Notes under the pieces: generated by a model
What the model was told of the DNA's origin: nothing
Databases searched by the model: none
What the model saw: only the letters and a program-made list of their open reading frames with translations
Part shown: positions 7,357-11,297 of the stretch, one piece after another
Numbering within the stretch: position 1 is the stretch's first letter
Layout: each line of letters opens with the position of its first letter
Origin: an uncultured Collinsella sp.
GTDB taxonomy: Bacteria > Actinomycetota > Coriobacteriia > Coriobacteriales > Coriobacteriaceae
Assembly (NCBI GenBank): GCA_900757495.1
Contig: CAAENX010000001.1
Coordinates: 1-11,297, forward strand
Reading direction: 5' to 3'
DNA length: 11,297 nt
Made by a program: the position numbers and the translations under genes

Positions 7357-7809
7357 ATGGTTTACGTATGGGAATTCGAGTTCTTTGATTCGGACGGCGT
7401 TGTCGACGCTGTGCCATGTGGCTCGCTGGGCGGAGGTGGAACGTTCGGCTCCGACCTAAACGACGCCGTCGAAAGCGCCGCTGATTTTCTCGCATGTATG
7501 GTCGACGATCACCTTATGGGTGGCGTCGACCTGCCTGCGCCGGACTTTGGCCACGAGCCGCAGCACGGTGGCAAGATTATCGCCGTGGCCGTCAGTCGCA
7601 AACTCAACGATATCCCCGCCGTCACCGCAGCGGATGCCGCGCGCATGCTTGGCGTTAGCTCGGCAAGAGTATCGCAACTTATAAATGCTGGACTGTTGGA
7701 TTCATGGAAGGATGGCACCAAGCGCATGGTGTCCAAAGCTTCCATCGAGGCACGACTCGCCGACGCTCCAAAGGCAGGACGTCCAAAAGAAATGCCTGTT
7801 GCCGTGTAA
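7357..7809 (+). CDS. hicB: HicB-type antitoxin with C-terminal helix-turn-helix
   Basis: A 150-residue partner of HicA. Residues 1-about 80 resemble the HicB partial RNase H-like fold that masks the toxin: an initial strand YVWEFEFFDSDG, then LNDAVESAADFLACMVDDHL, where HicB proteins have a helix after the Gly-rich turn. Residues about 87-135 (VTAADAARMLGVSSARVSQLINAGLL ... KRMVSKASIEARL) form a MerR/excisionase-like helix-turn-helix, the expected DNA-binding part for autoregulation. The ribosome site GAGGAGG lies 6 bases before ATG at 7357, stronger than that of hicA, which fits an antitoxin made in excess. The N-terminal domain is divergent, so the name rests on domain order and position after hicA. 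Confidence 0.8.
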   Translation: MVYVWEFEFFDSDGVVDAVPCGSLGGGGTFGSDLNDAVESAADFLACMVDDHLMGGVDLPAPDFGHEPQHGGKIIAVAVSRKLNDIPAVTAADAARMLGVSSARVSQLINAGLLDSWKDGTKRMVSKASIEARLADAPKAGRPKEMPVAV

Positions 7810-7856
7810 AGAGACGTCTAGGCATACCATTTTGGCATATTGACTATTGAGTTCTC

Positions 7857-7887
7857 TCGATTCGCGACGCACTGCGTCGCGAATCGA
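7857..7887. repeat. 31-base palindrome between hicB and the ADP-ribosylglycohydrolase gene
   Basis: TCGATTCGCGACGCA (7857-7871) is repeated as its exact reverse complement at 7873-7887 around a single central C. No T run follows, so it is not a classical terminator for hicAB. It lies 61 bases upstream of the next start and could be an operator, a long hairpin in the leader, or a recombination site. Confidence 0.8.
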
Positions 7888-7948
7888 ACTGAACATATTG
7901 CCGCAGGTAGCCGCACGCCCTCAATCCAAAGTACAAGAGGTGTTTCCC

Positions 7949-8737
7949 ATGACAGACAGACCGAAAACAACGCTACGTGACTGCATCTTTGGGCTTGCCG
8001 TCGGCGACGCGTTGGGCGTTCCTTATGAGTTCAGGCCCCGCGGCACGTTCGAGTGCACCGACATGACGGGCTACGGCACGCACGGGCAGCCCGCGGGCAC
8101 CTGGAGCGACGACACATCTATGACGCTTGCCACCTGCGACTCGATTAGGGAGCTCGGGCATATCAACACCGCAGACATGCGCGACAAGTTCGTAAGCTGG
8201 ATTGCCCGTGGCGAGTATACGATTGACGGCGTTTTCGATTACGGCGGTACGACCGCCCGCGCCTTGCACACCGGCAAAGGAGGCTCCGGCGAGCGCGATA
8301 ACGGCAACGGTTCGCTCATGCGCATCGCTCCCCTGGCGTTCACCGATGCGACAGACGAAGAGATCGGCGAGGTCTCTGCAATCACCCACGCTCATAGAAC
8401 ATCGACCGAGTCATGTGTCACGTTCATCGAGCTGTTGAGGTCCGCGATGGAAGGCGCGCTCCCCGAATGGGCACTCTGTCTGAAAGATGTACCCGAGCGC
8501 GAAATCAGATCAGGCGGCTTCGTGAGCGACACGCTTAAGGCCGCCACCTGGTGCTTCGTCAACACTAACAACTACGAAGATTGCGTGCTTGCCGCCGTCA
8601 ACCTGGGCGACGACACCGACACCACCGCAGCCGTCGCCGGCTCCCTCGCCGGCACGGCATACGGCATGGACGCAATTCCGCAGGAGTGGGTTGACGCCTT
8701 GCGAGGCAAAGAGTTGATTGAGAGCTGCCTGTTTTAG
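7949..8737 (+). CDS. ADP-ribosylglycohydrolase family protein
   Basis: A 262-residue cytosolic enzyme of the DraG/ARH family, which removes ADP-ribose from proteins or other acceptors using two divalent metal ions. Motifs in order are GLAVGDALGVPYEF near the N-terminus, TWSDDTSMTLA (metal-binding aspartates) at about residue 50, RDNGNGSLMRIAPLA in the middle, and the C-terminal metal site LGDDTDTTAAVAGSLAGTAYG. The set of acidic residues is complete, so it should be active. I chose ATG at 7949 (MTDRPKTTLRDCIFGLA), the natural family N-terminus with AGAGG 8 bases upstream. An in-frame extension back to 7847 runs through the palindrome and is unlikely. Substrate is unknown. Placed between HicAB and a CRISPR region, it may reverse a toxin's or phage's ADP-ribosylation, but no partner ADP-ribosyltransferase is in the window. 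Confidence 0.92.
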   Translation: MTDRPKTTLRDCIFGLAVGDALGVPYEFRPRGTFECTDMTGYGTHGQPAGTWSDDTSMTLATCDSIRELGHINTADMRDKFVSWIARGEYTIDGVFDYGGTTARALHTGKGGSGERDNGNGSLMRIAPLAFTDATDEEIGEVSAITHAHRTSTESCVTFIELLRSAMEGALPEWALCLKDVPEREIRSGGFVSDTLKAATWCFVNTNNYEDCVLAAVNLGDDTDTTAAVAGSLAGTAYGMDAIPQEWVDALRGKELIESCLF

Positions 8738-8766
8738 ACCGCGCATCACAGAATGGGTAGTAATAA

Positions 8767-8985
8767 ATGGCTACGCTAATTATTCAAGGAAGAAAATATG
8801 ACGTCACCCAGGAGCAAGCCGATGAGCACAACGCGCTGTTCGACGAGATGTGCGAAAGGCTCGACGCCCTTCCGACTCCGAAACCGGGAACGCTCAACTT
8901 CAAATTGAGCCTCAATTTCTAGAGCATCACGGACGAGTACATGCCGAGGCTGCGCGAGATAATCGAGGACGCAAATCAGCCATGA
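8767..8985 (+). pseudogene. Small ORF A with in-frame stop, paralogue of ORF B (10190)
   Basis: ATG at 8767 reads MATLIIQGRKYDVTQEQADEHN and meets TAG at 8920-8922 after 51 residues. The same frame then continues SITDEYMPRLREII and ends at TGA 8983-8985, 73 codons in all. It aligns end to end with the ORF at 10190: both start MATLxIxGxxYxVT and share (L/I)TDEYxxxxxxI near the C-terminus. The segment after the stop matching the paralogue shows the frame was once open. No strong ribosome site is present, only GGGTAG. The 25 bases around the start (about 8752-8776) resemble the equivalent region of ORF B, so the duplication included upstream sequence. It is followed by CRISPR-repeat remnant r1. 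Function unknown; a truncated 51-residue product remains possible. Confidence 0.6.
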
Positions 8986-9000
8986 GTCGCGGCAACAAAA

Positions 9001-9040
9001 TCCTCTGACTAGAGGACGCGGCTTCGACGAAGCTCTTTCC
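9001..9040 (+). terminator. Possible terminator hairpins after ORF A
   Basis: Two small adjacent hairpins, TCCTCT/AGAGGA (9001-9006 and 9011-9016) and GCTTC/GAAGC (9021-9025 and 9029-9033), with TCTTTCC after the second. Weak as an intrinsic terminator. Confidence 0.3.
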
Positions 9041-9080
9041 GCACTACATTGCCGCAATACGATCATTTCCCAACAGCAAA

Positions 9081-9111
9081 GCTTGATTACCGAACGGTCA
9101 TCATCCTAAAA
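9081..9111 (+). repeat. CRISPR-repeat remnant r1 (strongly decayed)
   Basis: GCTTGATTACC at 9081-9091 matches the first 11 bases of the array repeat at 10 positions. The rest is shortened and only loosely similar, ending CCTAAAAA where the repeat ends CCAAAAC. Believable mainly because it fits the series of remnants r2-r5 in one orientation. Confidence 0.4.
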
Positions 9112-9136
9112 AAGGCCTCGATAAAAAGGAAACAGG

Positions 9137-9385
9137 ATGATGCGTCGCCGTTATCGCTGCCGCGCACGAACACAAAAGAAGCCATGGCATCATATGGGAA
9201 AAGCTATAGATTATGACTCCTTTGGAGTCGATGACCGACCGGATAGGCTCTCTAACGTTCCGGATGAGGCTCTCGAGGCCCTGCTCGAGGAAGAGCGAGA
9301 AAACCCGCCGAAAACATGGAAAGAGGCATGGAAGCGCAGTATCGACTGGGAACTCGAGCACGGCGTCAGGACCGTCAATGGCTAA
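9137..9385 (+). CDS. Small hypothetical protein E between CRISPR-repeat remnants
   Basis: Up to 82 residues, not recognised. ATG at 9137 has AAGGA 6 bases upstream and gives an Arg-rich N-terminus (MMRRRYRCRARTQKK). An internal ATG at 9194 (MGKAIDYDSFG) gives 63 residues but lacks a good ribosome site. The body is helical and charged, with an acidic stretch (PDEALEALLEEERE), then a Trp-rich helix (KTWKEAWKRSIDWELEHG). There is no signal peptide or membrane segment. The stop overlaps the neighbourhood of repeat remnant r2, which begins 5 bases later. It is one of five small ORFs alternating with repeat remnants. Being open with a plausible ribosome site it may be expressed, but size and isolation leave real doubt. 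Confidence 0.5.
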   Translation: MMRRRYRCRARTQKKPWHHMGKAIDYDSFGVDDRPDRLSNVPDEALEALLEEERENPPKTWKEAWKRSIDWELEHGVRTVNG

Positions 9386-9389
9386 GAGC

Positions 9390-9408
9390 ATTGGCGTCGC
9401 TCCAAAAC
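9390..9408 (+). repeat. CRISPR-repeat remnant r2 (3' half only)
   Basis: These 19 bases match the last 19 bases of the array repeat at 15 positions and end in the same GCTCCAAAAC. The 5' half of the repeat is not recognisable and overlaps the stop codon of the preceding ORF. Confidence 0.55.
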
Positions 9409-9432
9409 GATGAGATGTTGAAGGGGGCTGCG

Positions 9433-9612
9433 ATGGCTATCGAAACGCACAAACGGGAACAGGTCGACGAGCTCACGAGCCAGTTCGAAGAACACTTCGG
9501 CTATGAGCCGATATGGTTCGGCAGTGTCGACGAAGCCTACGTGAAACTCGAGGAGTCTCTTAAAACGGGGACCCCGACACTCATGAAACAGAACCCTGAA
9601 GTCTGGCTTTAG
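9433..9612 (+). CDS. Small hypothetical protein C, paralogue of ORF D
   Basis: A 59-residue protein beginning MAIETHKREQVDEL, not recognised. ATG at 9433 follows AAGGGGG by 5 bases, a strong ribosome site. The N-terminal half is a charged helix, the middle is aromatic (GYEPIWFGSVDEAY), and the tail VKLEESLKTGTPTLMKQNPEVWL resembles the tail of ORF D (9770): LKTG(T/K)P, then a Lys-containing stretch, then Pro and Val near the end. It begins 24 bases after remnant r2 and ends 34 bases before remnant r3. Soluble; no signal or membrane segment. A good ribosome site and a retained paralogue make expression more likely than chance, but no function can be given. Confidence 0.6.
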   Translation: MAIETHKREQVDELTSQFEEHFGYEPIWFGSVDEAYVKLEESLKTGTPTLMKQNPEVWL

Positions 9613-9646
9613 CCCATAGTTCCAACCGCACCCGCCGCATATCGCC

Positions 9647-9682
9647 GGTTGATTACCAACCAAATCAACGCTGCTCCAAAAC
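9647..9682 (+). repeat. CRISPR-repeat remnant r3 (28/36 match)
   Basis: Full-length degenerate copy in the orientation of the array. The start GATTACCA and the end CTGCTCCAAAAC are conserved; differences cluster in the centre. Most of its changes would still pair, as G-U, with an RNA complementary to the array's presumed crRNA repeat. Confidence 0.8.
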
Positions 9683-9711
9683 GGGTGCAAACGAAGAATC
9701 AACCCGAACGA

Positions 9712-9735
9712 GCTTGGTTGATGCCACTCCATAAC
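9712..9735 (+). repeat. Shortened repeat remnant r3', 29 bases after r3
   Basis: A 24-base element starting GCTTG and ending CCACTCCATAAC, reading as the repeat with an internal deletion. The 29 bases between r3 and r3' equal the spacer length of the intact array (29 or 30), which favours a true repeat-spacer-repeat unit over coincidence. Confidence 0.4.
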
Positions 9736-9769
9736 AATGATATGCCGAACCAGTTGAGAAGGAGCTGAT

Positions 9770-9952
9770 ATGTATATCTACCCCAGCAAGGAGGACAGCG
9801 CGAAACTGGACCGTCTCATACGTAAGTACGAGCGGACCTTCCATGAGAGGTGCCACGCCTACTGCATGCGCGACCCTATCGCCGAGATAGAGAAGTGCCT
9901 GAAAACCGGCAAGCCATCCAAGCTCAAGCCTGAACCCGGAGCGGTCTACTAG
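9770..9952 (+). CDS. Small hypothetical protein D, paralogue of ORF C
   Basis: A 60-residue protein (MYIYPSKEDSAKLDRLIRKY...) not recognised. ATG at 9770 follows AAGGAG by 5 bases. The first two-thirds is a basic, helical region with two nearby cysteines (RCHAYC). The tail EIEKCLKTGKPSKLKPEPGAVY parallels ORF C, with the shared core LKTGxP. It starts 34 bases after remnant r3' and is followed at once by a strong terminator, so it has its own transcript end, unlike the other small ORFs here. The proper ribosome site plus terminator make it the most convincing gene of the series. Function unknown. Confidence 0.65.
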   Translation: MYIYPSKEDSAKLDRLIRKYERTFHERCHAYCMRDPIAEIEKCLKTGKPSKLKPEPGAVY

Positions 9953-9959
9953 AGCACCT

Positions 9960-9982
9960 AAGGCCCCGCCGGGGCCTTTTTT
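9960..9982 (+). terminator. Intrinsic terminator after ORF D
   Basis: AAGGCCCC (9960-9967), loop GCC, GGGGCCTT (9971-9978), with a run of six T from 9977. It separates ORF D from repeat remnant r4. Confidence 0.93.
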
Positions 9983-10015
9983 CCATGCCGCGTGACCACG
10001 GCGGGAACATCCTCC

Positions 10016-10051
10016 GTTTGATTACTGGTTAGACCGGCGCCGTTCCAAAAT
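10016..10051 (+). repeat. CRISPR-repeat remnant r4 (29/36 match)
   Basis: Full-length degenerate copy: GTTTGATTAC is intact and all seven differences are transitions. It ends CCAAAAT instead of CCAAAAC. Five of the seven differences would keep pairing, as G-U, if this copy were transcribed on the plus strand against the array's crRNA repeat. That is a property expected of an anti-repeat, though the numbers are small. Confidence 0.88.
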
Positions 10052-10189
10052 CCGTTAACGAGGCACGCGGCCACGAATTGACTGCCGGCAGCGGGGCGCT
10101 TGCAAGTTATAGTATGGCCTACGGAAATGACATGTCGTTCTAAACGAATGACAACCAACAGCACAATGTCACGGAATGGCTGGCTAGAA

Positions 10190-10402
10190 ATGGCTACGTT
10201 GACTATTAAAGGAAAAGAATACAGTGTGACCGACGACCAAGTCGCGTAATATGATCGCCTGGTCGATGAACTGAAGGCGGAGATTGCGAAGATTCCAGAA
10301 CCGGACCATGAATCCACGGTCTTGGACTTGCGGGACGATGAGCCTTATATGCGCTTGACGGACGAGTATCTAGGAAAGATTCTCTCGATGCTCGAAGAGT
10401 GA
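10190..10402 (+). pseudogene. Small ORF B with in-frame stop, paralogue of ORF A
   Basis: ATG at 10190 reads MATLTIKGKEYSVTDDQVA and meets TAA at 10247-10249. The frame then continues YDRLVDELKAEIAKIPEPDH... and ends at TGA 10400-10402, 71 codons in all. It is a clear paralogue of ORF A (8767), sharing MATLxIxGxxYxVT and LTDEY. The premature stop sits at codon 20, against codon 52 in A, so the two genes were broken independently. The stop aligns with a Glu codon of A, as if GAA had become TAA. There is no strong ribosome site. The intact protein would be a soluble acidic helical polypeptide of about 70 residues. Its stop lies 5 bases before remnant r5. Function unknown; reinitiation or readthrough cannot be excluded. 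Confidence 0.65.
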
Positions 10403-10407
10403 GGCGA

Positions 10408-10443
10408 GCTTGATTGCCAGTTAGGTCGGCACTGCTCCATAAC
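10408..10443 (+). repeat. CRISPR-repeat remnant r5 (32/36 match)
   Basis: Full-length copy differing from the array repeat at positions 2, 9, 18 and 33 only. It carries G at position 22, as do the first and last intact repeats of the array. It lies 557 bases from the array and, unlike a normal array unit, has no repeat neighbour at 65 bases. Confidence 0.92.
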
Positions 10444-10545
10444 TTTCCTTTCGGTAGGGCCCCCACCCGCTCGGGCGTGTGCGAGCCTGCTTGACCCGGC
10501 AGGCGCGGTGAGGTGCCACGGTTGCCGCCCGTGGCGGGCGTATAT

Positions 10546-10568
10546 GAAAAAAGCCCCGGCTGGGGCTT
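10546..10568 (-). terminator. Intrinsic terminator of the tRNA operon
   Basis: On the minus strand AAGCCCC and GGGGCTT form a GC-rich stem (10551-10568), followed by a run of T (complement of 10547-10552). It lies 8 bases beyond the 3' CCA of tRNA-Leu. Confidence 0.88.
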
Positions 10569-10576
10569 GATTCGAC

Positions 10577-10662
10577 TGGTCGGGACGGCGGGACTCGAAC
10601 ACGCGCGGGCGGTGCCCACGTGCTCCTGAGGCACGCGCGTCTACCAATTCCGCCACGCCCCG
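10577..10662 (-). tRNA. tRNA-Leu (anticodon CAG)
   Basis: An 86-base tRNA with encoded CCA (complement of 10577-10579). Acceptor CGGGGCG pairs with CGTCCCG through one G-U pair. The D arm is GCG/CGC, and the anticodon stem CGTGC/GCACG encloses CTCAGGA, giving CAG for codon CTG. It has a class II long variable arm (GGGC/GCCC) and the T loop TTCGAGT. The T stem has one mismatch (GCGTG/CCCGC). It would add to CTG decoding in a GC-rich genome. It lies 1 base after the tRNA-Trp-like gene, the crowding seen in phage tRNA clusters. Confidence 0.9.
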
Positions 10663-10663
10663 A

Positions 10664-10736
10664 TGGCACCTGCCGAGGAATCGAACCCCGGTAAACGGTT
10701 TTGGAGACCGCCGCACTGCCATTGTGCTAGCCAGGT
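10664..10736 (-). tRNA. tRNA-Trp-like gene (anticodon CCA), slightly degenerate
   Basis: Reads ACCTGGC TA GCAC at the 5' end, with D stem GCAC/GTGC, anticodon loop CTCCAAA giving CCA, T loop TTCGATT and an encoded 3' CCA (complement of 10664-10666). The length of 73 is short for tRNA-Trp with CCA (about 76). The acceptor stem does not close at full length: only six bases remain between the T stem and the discriminator, with a G-G clash near the base of the stem. It is probably either a decaying tRNA or a phage-type variant. It is co-directional with tRNA-Leu; a possible -10-like GATTATA lies just upstream on the minus strand. Confidence 0.75.
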
Positions 10737-10789
10737 GTGTATAATCTGATTTGAAAAGCCCTGGGCGTGCTGGATAGCTAACCTGGGGC

Positions 10790-10975
10790 TTATTTCCTTA
10801 TGTCGCCTATGGCCCCGCCCCTGGTCAACAAGATAACGCGGTCGATGTCATGCCTCGATATCTCAAGCCGCACGCGCTTCAGCGCGTCCTCTCTTGTCAC
10901 AGGGACTTCCTCGCGGTTAAGCACGACAATAGAGGGCCTTACCGGCCCACCTTCCACCTTTTCGAACTGCCGCAC
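10790..10975 (-). CDS. Hypothetical ORF F next to the CRISPR array
   Basis: A 61-residue minus-strand frame from a GTG at 10975, not recognised. The frame is open a little further upstream (... IERNIRKAV) and then runs into the leader-distal repeat, where a stop occurs, so any longer ancestor was cut at the repeat edge. The product looks protein-like: SIVVLNREEVPVTREDALKRV then EISRHDIDRVILLTRGGAIGDI, alternating strands and helices. The only ribosome-like sequence, AAAGG, is 2 bases from GTG, too close to work well. It could be a truncated phage or plasmid gene carried with the tRNAs, or a chance frame. A long-loop inverted repeat (AAGCCC...GGGGCTT, about 10757-10792) overlaps its end. Confidence 0.35.
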   Translation of the reverse strand: MRQFEKVEGGPVRPSIVVLNREEVPVTREDALKRVRLEISRHDIDRVILLTRGGAIGDIRK

Positions 10976-10999
10976 AGCCTTTCTTATATTGCGCTCGAT

Positions 11000-11297
11000 G
11001 TTTGATTACCAGTTAGATCGGCACTGCTCCAAAACCAGCGCATCGTGAACAAGCTGCAAGACGGGTTTGATTACCAGTTAGATCGACACTGCTCCAAAAC
11101 TCCCGTCCGGCATCGGCGTGGGCATCAAACGTTTGATTACCAGTTAGATCGACACTGCTCCAAAACCTCGCGGTGAACCCTCGGCTGTCGGTTGCGTTTG
11201 ATTACCAGTTAGATCGACACTGCTCCAAAACTTAGGAAAGAAAGGAGAACGGCAGTGGTCAGTTTGATTACCAGTTAGATCGGCACTGCTCCAAAAC
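11000..11297 (-). CRISPR. CRISPR array, 5 repeats and 4 spacers, open at the window's right edge
   Basis: Repeats of 36 bases at 11000-11035, 11065-11100, 11131-11166, 11196-11231 and 11262-11297, identical except at position 22 (G in the first and fifth, A in the others). Spacers of 29, 30, 29 and 30 bases lie between them, all unique. The plus-strand repeat begins GTTTGATTACC and ends GCTCCAAAAC. Its reverse complement begins GTTTTGGAGCAGTG, like type II repeats (GTTTTAGAGC in Streptococcus). Thirty-base spacers also fit type II. I therefore infer minus-strand transcription, with leader and cas genes to the right. The decayed repeats on the left fit the old, leader-distal end. No cas gene is in the window. 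The window ends on the last base of a repeat, so the array probably continues or the contig breaks there. Confidence 0.97.

Larger units (their letters stand above)
10408..10570 (+). ncRNA. Candidate tracrRNA (anti-repeat plus hairpins)
   Basis: If the array is read on the minus strand (repeat GTTTTGGAGCAGTG...), remnant r5 read on the plus strand is an anti-repeat able to pair along nearly its whole length, with two G-U pairs and two mismatches. It is followed by structured GC-rich sequence: GCTCG/CGAGC (10469-10473, 10482-10486), GCCTGC/GCAGGC (10485-10490, 10499-10504; it shares 2 bases with the first) and GCCACGG/CCGTGGC (10515-10521, 10529-10535). A hairpin at 10551-10568 then has a weak plus-strand tail. 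A near-full-length degenerate repeat followed by hairpins is the known layout of several type II-C tracrRNAs. I found no clear promoter, and the last hairpin is a better terminator for the opposite strand. Speculative. Confidence 0.3.

Noticed and set aside
10078..10113. Promoter-like TTGACT and TATAGT upstream of ORF B
   Set aside because: The spacing between the boxes is 24 bases, too long for a normal sigma-70 promoter.
10099..10120. A further repeat remnant between r4 and ORF B
   Set aside because: Only scattered short matches (GCTTG and AGTTA) with needed deletions; not above what chance would give.
8767..10443. Integron-type gene cassettes with attC sites
   Set aside because: The punctuating elements match the neighbouring CRISPR repeat rather than imperfect attC hairpins, and no integrase is in the window; the cassette likeness is only in layout.
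10206..10722. Three overlapping minus-strand frames of 82-142 codons
   Set aside because: They run through two tRNA genes, a terminator and repeat remnant r5, and resemble no protein.

Overview
The window looks like an accessory region of a high-GC, Gram-positive gut actinobacterium, most likely a coriobacterium such as Collinsella. This is inferred from LPXTG-type wall-anchored proteins, Shine-Dalgarno-led genes, GC-rich codon use, the adjacent fchA-folD pair and the character of the CRISPR repeat. No database search was possible.

Layout. On the minus strand, 1-1479 holds fchA followed 2 bases later by folD, which runs off the left edge. This one-carbon folate pair looks complementary: the FolD lacks two residues needed for cyclohydrolase activity, and FchA can supply that step. 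A 460-base intergenic region (1480-1939) carries three long perfect inverted repeats. Two tandemly duplicated sortase-anchored surface proteins follow (1940-3454 and 3795-5875), each with a near-identical terminator. The second is out of frame at a run of seven G in its signal peptide, which suggests a phase-variable switch in the off state. A small lipoprotein gene (6150-6743) closes this cell-surface block.

From about 7070 the content becomes defence-like. It holds a HicA/HicB toxin-antitoxin pair, a 31-base palindrome and an ADP-ribosylglycohydrolase. The right end (11000-11297) is an intact CRISPR array of five 36-base repeats and four 29-30-base spacers, apparently type II and read on the minus strand, so its leader and cas genes should lie to the right of the window.

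The most unusual part is 8767-11000. Five small plus-strand ORFs or pseudogenes of about 60-80 codons are each followed by one solitary, degenerate copy of the CRISPR repeat, all in the same orientation as the array. Match to the consensus falls steadily with distance from the array: 36/36, 32/36, 29/36, 28/36, then two fragments. The ORFs include two pairs of apparent paralogues, and both members of one pair carry an in-frame stop. A tRNA-Leu, a degenerate tRNA-Trp and a minus-strand ORF fill the last interval. I read this as the fossil leader-distal end of the array, in which spacers gave way to small gene cassettes. One remnant (10408-10443), followed by several hairpins, is also a candidate tracrRNA anti-repeat.
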